64,000 bases of DNA from Labyrinthula sp. Ha (taxonomy: Eukaryota; Sar; Bigyra; Labyrinthulida; Labyrinthulaceae). The stretch is from assembly GCA_015227615.1 (NCBI GenBank), contig JAALGZ010000023.1, forward strand, positions 310,001-374,000. Direction: 5' to 3'. The notes under the pieces are model-generated. The model was given only the letters and a program-made list of their open reading frames with translations, was not told where the DNA came from and did not search any database. The position numbers and the translations under genes are program-made. Of this stretch, positions 49,735 through 60,539 are shown one piece after another. Each line of letters opens with the position of its first letter. Positions within the stretch are counted from its first letter, which is position 1.

Positions 49735-52700
49735 ATGTGCCAAAAAAAGGAGATGAAACAGATTATGCAAAGGAATAAGACTGCGGCAAAGGTAAGTAGA
49801 CCAGAACAATTGTTAAAAAACCCTACCTATAAGGAGTTCATTAATGCAAGAATAAGTTACCTGTTTCCAGATCGGTACGTGCTAAATAAAACCAAGGAGC
49901 TGATCACAACAGAAGATTTATATGATATACAAAGGAAGACAGTAAAGGATGACTGGTCATTTAGCAGCAAACATGGATGCTTTCTCAAAGAAAATAAGAA
50001 GGTGATCCCTGAAGGATGGAAAGTGAGGATTTTGAGCCAGATCCACGTTTGTAGCAATCATGCATCTATAGAGTCAATGAAAAGAGAAGCTGGGAAGTTT
50101 TATTTCGAAGGAGTGACCGCAAGTGAGCTTGAAGACTCTATTATTTTGATCCATCATTTTTGTTTACATTGTGACAATGGTCCTCAGTTAAAGAGAAGAC
50201 GGTATAATGCTATTATTCATGCAGAGAAGCCGAACAGAGTACTGCACTCAGACTACTTATATATTCTGGGTGGTTATATTCTAGTTATAACTGATGATTT
50301 AAGCCGCAAGGTATTATTACATTACACAGAGACTGCCGATGCATATAACGTAGCCAAAGGAATTATTAAGTGGAAGTCGGCGCACGGATTACCAGAAAAG
50401 TTTATATTATATAGCGATCAAGGAGCACATTTCGCGAATAGGTTGGTCCAAGCAGTAGTCCATGAGCTACGAGGATCATATAGAATGAGTATATCATACG
50501 CGCCTTGGACAAATTCAGGAGCAGAAAGAACGAACAGGGTTATTCTTAGAGAAATGAGGACGTTATGTAACGAGCTTTTGTATGACATGGAAGAATGGCC
50601 GAAGTTGGTGCCAATAATTGAATGTTATATGAACAATCGGAAGAGAGAGAAATTAGGTTTGACTCCTAAGGAGATTTTTTGGGGTCGAAAAATACCGAGC
50701 ACTCTGATGGCGGACCGTAACACGGAGGAAGTTTATCCAGAAGGCGTGCACGTAGTTCTATATAAAGGAAAAAAGTGGAATGTGCGGCAAGCTTCGGAGA
50801 GAGCCAAGTCATTCATGAACCGCATCGCTGCGAATCTCGAAATTGATCACCAAAAGATATTCAGAAAGCTAGATCAACAGCGGAGAAAGGCAAGAGATGC
50901 TCTAAATGAACGGCTTAAAATAGAGGACATCCAATACGAAGTGGGAGAATGGGTTTTAGTGTCAACCAGAGGCACCAAATCGCACAGGGAGAAGTTGAGG
51001 CTGCGCTGGGCGGGCCCATATAGAATAGTGGATGTTCAAGGGGAGCACATATATAAGGTGGAAGATATAGAAGGAAAAATTATGACAGTTCATTCACAGC
51101 GGGTTAAATTCTACTGCGGAAAGTGGATGGAAGTGGACGAGTTGGTAAAATCAGCATGGTTGTATAATGAGGGAAAGTTTGAAGTAGAGGAATTCATAGG
51201 TGTGAAAAGCGGCATAGACGGGTACCTTCTCCTAACTCGCTGGAGAGGTTTTGAGTCGTTTGATCCGACTTGGGAGAAGCTGTCGGACATGCTGAAGATA
51301 GTCCCAAAGAAGATAGAGCAGTTTCTCAAATCGTCATATGGCGGGCGAAGGATGAAGGAGGAAATTGCACAACTTGTCGGAGCAATAGCGAAGTCAGTGA
51401 GAAAAGATTCAACTTATAAATTCGTTATCTTGAAATACCCAAGGGGTATAGCGGCCTTGTCTGAAGCAACTAGGCCAGGGTTGTCCAGATCGAAGGGTTG
51501 GACTGAATTGGAGAGGAGAGTTTTGGATGTTTTAATTCGTTACAAAGGGTTCGGTAACTGGGGGAGAATATTAGAAGTAGGAGCCCTGCCTGGGAAAACG
51601 AAGAGCCAAATTATTAACGAAATTCAACGACTTGTCCGCTCGCAAAGATTGGCACAATTCACGGGACTCAAGATATCTTACCGGAGGCTTAGAGCATATA
51701 ACGATTTACAACCTGGATTTCGCAGAAACGGGGTCTTGGTTGAAACACGCAAAGTATTACCAAAGGATGAAGAGCAAAGGAAGAAGGGGGAGGTAATGGC
51801 GCAGTTGGAAAGCTTGCAGGAACCTGCTGAAGCCAGAGATATTCCACGATTGCTACCTACAGATATATCAAATATGGCCTTGACGATCCCCGACATTAAA
51901 TCGTACCTAAAATTTTTGGCAACAGGAAATTCCTACGCTGTGGTAGGACCGATGGAAGATGGGGAATACTTTCATACAAAGGGCTGGGTGAAGGTGCCGG
52001 GGAGATGGTTAGAGATATCCACATTACTGGACAGTGGCGCTACCTTTACCTGTGGGTCTTATTCTTTATTTGAAAAACTTTTTGCGGTCAAGAAGAACGA
52101 TGCTATCCATGCTAAGCTGATGAGAGTGGAGTTTGCAAATCAGCAGATTAAAGAGACGGCAGGATATGTCGAGTTGGATCTGAAAATAGAAGTTAGATGT
52201 GGATACGAGTCGAGGATAATGGTGATACCAGAAGTAACAGTTTACCTGATAGAAGGAGAATTCACGGACCTATTGGTTGGGAGGGATATTCTTCACACTC
52301 TTGGAGCTACACCCGAACAAGTTTTGCTGGGGATTAAGCCAAATGGAAAGGCGTACCAGGTACTGGCTACGAATTATCGGAAGGAATGGGAGAGTCTTCT
52401 GGCGCAGGAAAATAAGAGGAAGTTACTACGCGGCAAGTTGAAGTCTACAGTCAAGAAAATAATAAAAAATATACCTCATCGCCTGTGGACGGAAAAGAAG
52501 CGGCTTATTCATGGGGAATGGAATTTTCAACAAGTGCAAGGTGATTGTTACAGGGCCTGGAATACGCTAGCTGCAATGCCGTTCGAGCTGGAACTCTGGA
52601 TTCAACCTTTGAATAGCAGAATATATGAGTTAGATGTATTTGAATTCACAGAAAAAGGAGAGAAGTATGACCTGGTTACAGTGGACTTCCCGTGGAGAGG

Positions 52701-53442
52701 CCCTGCGTCAGGGAATCCTACAAGGGGAATGACCCTTTCTTATGAAACGCTGCCGGATGCTGACTTATTCAAAATACCTCTGTCGAGGTTAGTCCCTAAT
52801 GGATATGCATGCATCTGGATCTTGGCGAATAGGTTAAAATTAGTAACTAAATGGTTATCAGGGTGCGGCTTTGAAATTGAGGAAGTACTAGTGTGGATTA
52901 AAAAGACGATAAAAGGAAAGAATTTCACGACCCAGGGAGGGTTAATGCTGCATAATAAGGAGTTGCTTCTCGTTGCCAAGCGCGGAAAGTTCAAAGGTGC
53001 GAGGAGACATAAATTCTCTGACGTATTATATGCACCATATAGATATCCATCAAGAAAACCAGTCGAACTTTATGAAGTCCTTGAAGGGATCTTCCCAGGC
53101 AGCAGAAGATTGGAGTTGTTTGGACGAAAGTGGAATTGTAGATCGCAGTGGACTACTGTTGGAAAAGAAGTATTGGCAACTGGAACTTTAGAAGGAGGCG
53201 GTTTTGACCCAGGGTCGGTTGAGGTGAAACAGTTCCAGTTTATGGGTCAAGAAAGCCCTTGGCATAAAATACAGTCAGTTCTGGATCCTTATTTAGAAAA
53301 CTCGCTGTATTTTAAAACGTTAGCCACAAACCAAAACACGGAGAGTTCGAGGGACGTAAAATATAGGAAAATACCACGAGATAACGCAGCTTGGGTGAAC
53401 AAGAACAGAGAAATGGATGGCGGTGAAGCGAGAATAGTTTAG
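49735..53442 (+). other. integrase-chromodomain-SANT-protease-MT-A70 part of the gypsy element (fossil)
   Basis: This 1235-codon frame holds, in order, the following parts. Integrase zinc finger: H104, H109, C143, C146. DDE core: D173, D228, E264 (spacing D-35-E). GPY motif at 427-429. Chromodomain at about 484-532 (GYLLLTRWRGFE, DPTWEKL). SANT/Myb-like domain at about 585-640 (W589, W609, GKTKSQ). Retropepsin-like protease at about 755-860 (LLDSGAT at 764-770, LLVGRDIL). MT-A70 methyltransferase at about 975-1145: DFPW at 984-987, then IWILANR, HNKELLLVAKRG, YPSRKPVELYEVLEGIFPGS and RRLELFGRKWNCRSQW. The last block closely follows the METTL3/METTL14 C-terminal signature. Roughly the final 80 codons lie in the 3' LTR. 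Confidence 0.85.
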
Positions 53443-53670
53443 GGAAAAGGAACAAGTGGTGGTGAAGTTGGTCAGGTCAGTTGAGAATAGAAATGAATGG
53501 TTATTATATTTTGGTTATGAGTAGAGATATATACAAGCAGATTTTAATTGAAGAAAATAAAAGTAGTTAAGAAGTAAAAGAATATATTTAGAAGCAACTT
53601 CAGTTGAATTGCCAATTAGAAAATTAGAAGCAGTAGAAGTCATTCACGAAAAGCCCACATACGGTTAAAA
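53202..53670 (+). repeat. 3' LTR of the gypsy element
   Basis: 469 bp, directly preceded by the polypurine tract AGAAGGAGGCGG. The first 240 bp encode the C-terminal tail of the last pol frame. The right boundary is confirmed by comparison with the empty paralogous site near 60861. Confidence 0.9.
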
Positions 53671-56230
53671 CCTTGAAGTTATCTAAATATAATCTCAAAA
53701 TAAACTTCTAAAGAGTAGAGAATTATTTTAAATACCTTTTCTAAGTGATTTTAAAGAACTAACTCTGCTCTCGGAAAGAAAATGCAACAAGTAAAATAGA
53801 GGCATTAACTTTGCCATAGCAAGAAATTTGCATAATCTTCATGTAGAAATACTTGTATCTTTGCTCAAATTCCTTTCCAAAAAATCTATGACACATTATT
53901 GAAAACATTTTTTAATTTACTATTCATTCAAAGAAAGTAATTTAGCTTGTTAATGGGTTAATCACGAGTTATTTGCACTTTAATATCCGAATATCAAAGC
54001 CAAATTTAGCATAGGAAGATTTTCCTCAGTAAAAGCCATTTTTCTCAGTTAATTTTTCATCTTTTTAACCACATAAAGTTTTAATATACTTTACATAAAA
54101 ATTAAGCGAGATATAAGAGAAGCAAAAATATGACCTGAAATTGGCCAATATTCTAGAAATAAAGAAATACGTAGTTTAGCACTAGTATTTCCCAGTAAAA
54201 AAAATATAAAAGCTATAATATTTCAAGAACTAATACTTAAAGCACTATTGTAACTTATAAAAAATATTTTAAAAATTTTTCTAACCAATGGCCTTTAATT
54301 TTTTTTTGTGTGTTTGAGGACTGAAAGATACTTTTCTATTCTGTTCTTTTTACCTCATCCTGTATTTTAGAACAATTTCTAAATAATTGCAAAGACCATA
54401 TCTCAGTGAATTTTTCGAGTTAGAAAACACAAAATAAAATTTTGAAAAGTTTTTTAACATACTTTTATGTCATATAAGATAATATAGGATATTAAAAGAA
54501 TAAATTCATGTTGAACGCAAAATATCACCAAAATATGGCAATTCCATTTTATATCGATCAGAAAACAATCAAGAAAAAGGTTAAACCGCCTCTACAAACT
54601 GTCAATGTTAGCTCTTATATTCAACTTTTATCTAGTAACAAACAATAGTGTTTTATATTTTTGTTATTACGGGGTGTTGAAAACTTTATCAAGGATTTTT
54701 TCAAGAATGCAGTATAATAGCCATAAAATCAAGAATACCTCTTTGGCTCTTCTACAAAGCTCAAAACATATTGAAAACTGAACCTAGCAAATAATCATAT
54801 AAAATTTTAGAGGATTAAAAAAACATAAAGCATAAAAAACCATGATTACTGAAAATAACGCATATAGTATTTGTGACTTTTGTCACGGAATCTTCCTCAA
54901 ATACAATATTATCACCCACAATGTGTTTCACATTGAAAAAACCTTTTCAACCTTATATTTTGTCAGGGTATTTGATAAGGATGAGTACTTGAAACCCTAA
55001 AAAAAGGCTAATTTTAAGGGTCCTTTTCACTAAGTTTAGAGATCTCTAAAAAACATACATTTAAGCGTAACATCATGAAGAACAACTCTATAGATGATCT
55101 AGCTCTTCTCAGACCCTTATGAGTTACTAAACTTGAATCTTCAAATTATTTCTCAGGATATTTTATCTTTAGTTAACTGTAACTGAGCTAAGCTTTACTC
55201 AGAAAAGTCAAATGTTAAAAATCTGCATATCTGACAATACGAAATCACTCATCTTTGCTATAGTCCCCAAAATATTTGTATCAGATAGTCTCCAACAATT
55301 ACAAAACATGATATCTAACCTTTAATTTTGTGTTTTAGAAAATTTTTAATGTTTTTTTAAAGAAAAGTCGGTATTGGGTTAAAATGCCGTTTTCCTCAAC
55401 CTCAATCCGTGTACCAGCTCAAGAAATACTCTTTTAGAGTCAAAACAGACCTCATCAGTCAAAATAATGGGTGAATTCAGGTCTAGAAACAACTATTCTT
55501 GAGAATTGGAGCATTCTGTATTGACTTCCTAACAATATATCCCATTTCCAAGATCTCAGAAACTCTGAAAAAGAGTACTCTTAAATGTCAAATCTTCCTG
55601 AACGGATAATACCAAGTAACAAAACATCCTGAGAAATGGTATTCAACCAGAGGTATTGATGATTTAGGGTACCTCTGAGTTTTGTTCGAGGAAACTCCAA
55701 TAACTTTCCTATTCATCTCAGCAATAGTTATTTTGCTTAATTTGACTTTACTCCAAACTCAACTTTAAAATAACCAAAACTGAGCTTCTAATGGGACAAA
55801 TGTCAAGAACCTTGACTCAAACCCTATTTTAGACCAATTTTCAGTAATTTCCTGAAGAAAAAAAATAAATTTTGAATATTTTATTGGTTTTATTTATACA
55901 AATCTGTGTCATAATATTGCAATTTTCTTTGAGAGAATACATGTTTTTTTTGACTTTTACTACTGACAAAGTGCTCAATACCTAAAATGATTTGTAAAAG
56001 CGTTATTTTAAATACTTAATAGCACCGGATTTTTATCATCAATAGAACTTGCATTAAAGGGGGTTTCTGTCAAATTTAAGGGAAAATGATATTTTTGCTT
56101 GAAAAAGTTAAATAGGTAAATCGTTCATTTGCCAGACAAAACTAGTATGATCTTAAGAAGTGTAAGATCTCCGTATTAAGGATATTACTTATATCTTTTA
56201 AGTTTATATCAATGATAGGTAAGCATTTTC

Positions 56231-57712
56231 CTACTTTTTTGTGTAACTATATTCATTTTTTATGTAATGGCAGAAAGATGTGACGGCAAATGATCTATAA
56301 ATTGGCTTAACGTTGGTAGTACTTATCTATAATGACATCTTATCTAAAGATTTTGCTCGAAACAAAATAGAATAAATTTGTATTAAATCAATAAAATGAA
56401 AAGATATTCGACGAATAAGCAAGAATAAAGGGAAGAATATGCCCAGAGGTATAAGAACTAGTTAGAAGTGGAATTGGTAGGTAGGCTTGACAGTAGCACC
56501 ATTAATGAGAGTATGTCAGGACTGCGAAATGATTTTGTGACTTAATTTTAAAGAAAATTCGTGAGAGGAAAGTTGGGAATACGTCAGAAGAGAGCTTTAA
56601 ACCATTTAAAGAAACGTTTACTTACGATGAAAGTGGCGAAGATCTATCCAAGTGATGGAGGTAAAAACGCATTTTCCATGTTTAGCTTTCAGAATACATG
56701 AAGTTAAACTAGTTCAAGCTAGCAGTGAGTCTTCTGAAAATTCATTCAAAGTGTCCAACATCTTTATTGAAAAAAGAGAAATGAATACTGATAATTTTGT
56801 GAAGAAAGTGGAGCTTAGGATGTGGAAGCTACGTTTTGATAGTCAAGAAGTTGGTTACGGTTTCACAAAATGGGTCATTCTTGCCAATAATGAAGTTTCT
56901 CTGAAGTAAGTCTTTTGTATTTAAATGATAAATAATATAATTTGACATGGATCTTTCTCAAAAACAATGCTGTCACATTGGTGCTGAATCCAAGCTCAAC
57001 ACTTTGATAAGCTCTTCATTTCACATTCTTCTGTACATGTAAGGTTTTAACAAAATAAAATTTAAGTTAAACAGGATAAAACACTTTCTTTTCTCTAACT
57101 CCATAAGTTGTTCCTTGTTTTGGATTTTCTAGGTGTGTAATTTACAAGACTGTTTGTTTGATTCTTAACAATGTATATTTAAGGGATATTCTAAAATAAG
57201 AATTCTTCGCGTTAATATCATTTTTCAAATTCTTTCCCCATTCTCCACAAAATTCTTAAATCTCCTTGTTCCTTAATTGTTTTTCAGGGTTTCTCAAAAA
57301 GAAAACCATTTCTCGATTCTCAATTCCCATCACTGTTAACCGAAATCAATTCTTATAGTAATGCATCACTGTACTTAACCTCTAAAACTAAGAAAAATAA
57401 CTTTAAAGTAAGACACAAAAGAATATTACAAGTATAACCGGATAAAAAATATAACTAACAAACCAAAAAAGGGAGGATTATGTTAGGTGACTTGTCTTAG
57501 TAATATCTTAGAAAGTATAGTAACCAAATTGTTAAGAAATTGTTTCCCAAGATATAATTCTTTGTGAAAGGTTAAGAAAAAAGACCACAACTTCAAGACT
57601 TACAAATAGTGATCAAGAATTTTTTTTCACCTTGATTGTGCTGGAAAATGGATGTTACCAACTTAGAATAGCATAACTAGTGGAATTATTCTAGAACGCT
57701 TAAAAAAAACAA
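56231..57712. other. stretch with an orphan open frame, otherwise no gene seen
   Basis: Apart from the frame at 56652-56909 there is only AT-rich sequence. Around 56400-56650 the base composition is richer in G and reads like decayed coding DNA (for example KRALNHLKKRLL in one frame), so an old gene or element may have stood here. Confidence 0.4.
56652..56909 (+). pseudogene. orphan open frame, possible gene remnant
   Basis: About 84 codons from ATG at 56655 (MEVKTHFPCLAFRIHEVKLV) to a TAA. The middle is hydrophilic with SSESSENSFKVSN. It has no family motif, and its upstream neighbour in another frame also looks coding-like. It may be the last part of a decayed protein. Confidence 0.3.
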
Positions 57713-59337
57713 TTAACCCTTAAAATCAGTCCAAGAATTTTTCATCTGATTAAATATCCGTCGTACTCTTTGAAAACCACGTTTCTTTTGCTTTTTAGGA
57801 TGAAAGATTTCTTCTACCTCTTGTTCATTCACATTACTTTCTTCAAACAACTGCTGTATTAAAGTTGCAAGAAAACCATCTCTTTCTTTTCCAATGAATC
57901 TGAAACCAAGTTCTTTTTGCTTAATCAGAAATATATCAAGTATTTTATCAGGACCAAAAATTATTCTAGCAAAGAACTTGTACAAAAATGAATCTTGAAG
58001 CTTTTTGTAAGTGAGGAAAATAAAAACAATTTGCAGAAACTTTTCTCTTGTAATTGGATTATCTGTTTTCAACACAAAATCAGGAGTCAAAGATATTTTT
58101 AATATTGAATCTTTTACTTCAGGAAGTAATTCTGGAACAATAAAAGCATTTCTTTGTCTTGGATCTGTAAATAGAACCAAACTATGTAAAGCCAAGTTAA
58201 AAACATATTCTCTTTCTTTTTTGTATATTGTTTTAATAAAACTTCAAATAAGTCTTTTCTTATTATTCCTGTATGAATATATTTTCTATAATTTGAAAAT
58301 ACAGTTTTATTTGTTCTAAAAGCAAGTTCATGAAAATTTTCATCACGAATAAAACTTCCCAAAGCTTTAGCTAAAAAAGAGGGTGCAAAAATATAAAATT
58401 TTTACTTTCAAATAAATTACATTTTTTGAAAAAAGAAATAATTCCTTCTTTAGAATATATTTCTAACATTTCTTCCATTTCCTCTTCAGAAAAATTACAT
58501 TTTTCAGCTTTTAGTTTAAACTTTTCAAGTGTCATATAACTTGCTTCTTCACGACAATTATCCAAAAATAATACATAAACAGATTTGATCCAAATAAGTG
58601 GATTGAATAAGTCATATTTATTTATTCTAATTAACTTTATTTTTATTGCTTTTTCACTAGTCCTATAAGAATCTACAGAATTTTCAACAGGAAAGAAAAT
58701 GGTTTTTTATCTTCAACAAAATTTAAATTCCCAGAAAGCTTAGATAGAAAGAATTTAATTGTATTATTTATATTCTCAAGCGTTTTATTTTTCTTTAAAA
58801 AGTATGCAAAAAAGTTCCAACAAATAAAACAGGTGCTTTTGGAGTATTGTTTAAAATACTTTCACACTAAAATTTAAGTCTAAATAAATCTTTTTCTTTT
58901 AACTTTGTCAAATTAAAAACAATTAAATAAATAGCTTTTTTTCATAACACTATGACGAACTGAAGAAAACATTTTTTGTTCACCAAAATGATAAACGAGT
59001 TAAAAAGTATCATAAGTTATGAAATCTGAATCATAAGAACGTGTTGTGTACTGGTCAACAAAAGTTTTCTCTCTTATAGTTTTTGTAATTAACTCATCTT
59101 CAAAATCTAAGTTATATTTTGACTTTTGTTGAACCACATTTTCAATACTATATTCAACATTCAGCACATTGTTTAATCTTTGAACAGTAAGACCATATTT
59201 TGTAAATGATTTAAACTTATTGTATTTAACTTGAAATATTTGATAATCTTCCAAAACTAAAGTAGATTGTATTTCTTTTTGAAAAGGTTTTCCAGATAAG
59301 TTTCTTAATAGAGAGGTTTTTCCAGTTCTTCCATCAC

Positions 59338-59365
59338 CTAAAAAAAACTAAGCTAAATAAAATAC
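59338..59365 (-). other. 28-nt intron inside the Roc P-loop region
   Basis: On the minus strand it begins GTATTT and ends TTTTAG. Splicing gives ATG-GGT-GAT-GGA (MGDG), the expected P-loop start; unspliced, the frame does not connect. It equals in length the second intron of the transporter gene. Confidence 0.8.
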
Positions 59366-59557
59366 CCATAAGAATAACTGGAACTTCATCTAACAATTTT
59401 TCTTCTTCATATTAACTTTGTAAAGCAGAATGAACAAGTTTGTTTTAACATTTAATCTTTCCTTTAGGTTTAATACAACTTTCATAAACTGTAAGACTAA
59501 GTATAGAAGGATGTGAATCAACTATTTCTTGTAATTCAATAATATCTTCTTCTTCTA

Positions 59558-59780
59558 TCTTTTTAGATCGTTCAGTATGTTCATATCTTAACCTCTCTAT
59601 TCTTTTATTAGCTTTCAAGTAGTTTTTAATAGCTGAAACAATAGCTTTATTTTGAACATCTTCTTCTATCTTTTTAGATAGTTCAGTATGTCTATATACT
59701 AATCTCCCTATTCGCTTAATAGCTTTCAAGTAGTTTTTTATAGCTGAAACAATAGATTTATTTCGAACATCTTCTTCAAT
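59558..59780 (-). repeat. tandem 111-bp coding duplication in the Roc-COR pseudogene
   Basis: Two adjacent units encode variants of IEEDVQNKAIVSAIKNYLKA followed by a KRIxRLxYxHTExSKK stretch, 37 codons each and with few differences. The unit is helical and charged, like a repeat in a coiled region upstream of the GTPase domain. Confidence 0.75.
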
Positions 59781-60539
59781 ACTAAAAACTCAATATTTTA
59801 ATAAGAAATACTATAAATCTGTAATTGTTTTATTAAAAGATAAACTTTTAAATATAATATATGTATATTTTGCACTGAAGTTGTTTTTATATAGTCTAAA
59901 TAATAATATAAAATATTTTTACCGTATATATTCTGTATTGATTGAACTCAATAAACTGCAAAAAGAACTCACTTCAGGAATATTACACTGGTGAAACCTA
60001 AACTAAACATATAAAAAAATATACTCCGTTATATTCAGTTTTAAGATTTTAAGTTGTTGAAAGTTTTGAAAATTTTCATCACTGAATCTGCAATTCACAA
60101 AACTAAAGTCAAGAAAACAAAAAAAAATACTGGAGGGCTTTCACAGCTGGAAAACAAAAAATAAATCTTGTAAATATAGATTCGACAGCATAAAAAGGAC
60201 AATCTCGAAATCTAACATAAAGATAAAAGAAAATAGAATACACTATAAAAGACACTTCTTTACTTAGTTGGAACCCTTTGACAAACTCTTCCATCTCCCT
60301 TTTGAACTGGTTTAGGTTTCCACGATACTCTCCCCTTAGAGTAATTTAGCTAATTAAGATACCATTCAATAATAAATTCTGTTTTATTTTGTCTTTCTTC
60401 ATATTTTTGTTGAATTGAGTTCATCATTTTATTTTTTTTGTTTTGTGTTTGTTATTTTAGTACATAAATTAATTGCCCAAAATATTTTTTTTTGTAAGAA
60501 TAATCATTCAAAAAAACAAACTGGCTTTATTTAAAATCC

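Larger units (their letters stand above)
45987..53670 (+). mobile_element. Ty3/gypsy-type retrotransposon with chromodomain, SANT and MT-A70 domains (fossil)
   Basis: A 7.68-kb element with 469-bp LTRs differing at about four positions (roughly 99 percent identity), so young. It is flanked by the 4-bp duplication CCTT (45983-45986 and 53671-53674). Parts: gag with zinc knuckle (about 46489-48080), reverse transcriptase (about 48400-49100), RNase H (about 49240-49670), then one long frame with integrase, chromodomain, SANT, protease and MT-A70 (about 49735-53442). The RT has FRMVIDLTRLN, a LDDS catalytic motif and TWCGRVIS, the last recalling gypsy elements of oomycetes and algae. It shows about three interruptions between gag and integrase, so this copy is probably defective. 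Confidence 0.93.
45648..56230 (+). mobile_element. hAT-like non-coding repeat, copy 1, split by the gypsy element
   Basis: The flanks 45648-45986 and 53671-56230 together match 60540-63440; the first 2.2 kb is nearly identical and later parts diverge increasingly. The left end TAGGGTTCTTTAACGG, followed by several AACGG and ACGGTAA motifs, closely resembles Ac-type hAT termini with their AACGG subterminal repeats. No transposase is visible in it. The right end is uncertain, and the 8 bp before TAGGG (AGTGCATT) could be the target duplication, but I did not find its partner. Confidence 0.55.
57713..60431 (-). pseudogene. decayed Roc-COR GTPase (ROCO-like) gene
   Basis: The Roc P-loop GDGRTGKTSLLRNLSGKPF lies just before 59280. 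It is restored to the upstream VPVILM by removing a 28-nt intron (59338-59365). A G3-like FGEQ follows near 58970 and a G4-like VLFVGTF near 58820. The COR domain follows: EEMEEMLEIYSKEGIISFF (about 58430-58480), FLHPLFLAKALGSFIRDENF (about 58350-58390), then LVLFTDPRQRNAFIVPELLP (about 58115-58175), ending at 57713. ROCO proteins are multidomain GTPase regulators. Stops occur between 59410 and 59460, shifts between about 58690 and 59000, and another near 58210. An N-terminal start may be the MMNSIQQKYEERQ frame near 60431, with a stop soon after. No kinase domain is seen. Confidence 0.72.

Noticed and set aside
60109-60294. 61-codon minus-strand frame near the presumed 5' end of the Roc-COR gene
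   Set aside because: Mostly aromatic and hydrophobic residues, and an adjacent frame (starting MMNSIQQKYEERQ near 60431) fits a protein start better, so it was left out as a separate gene.
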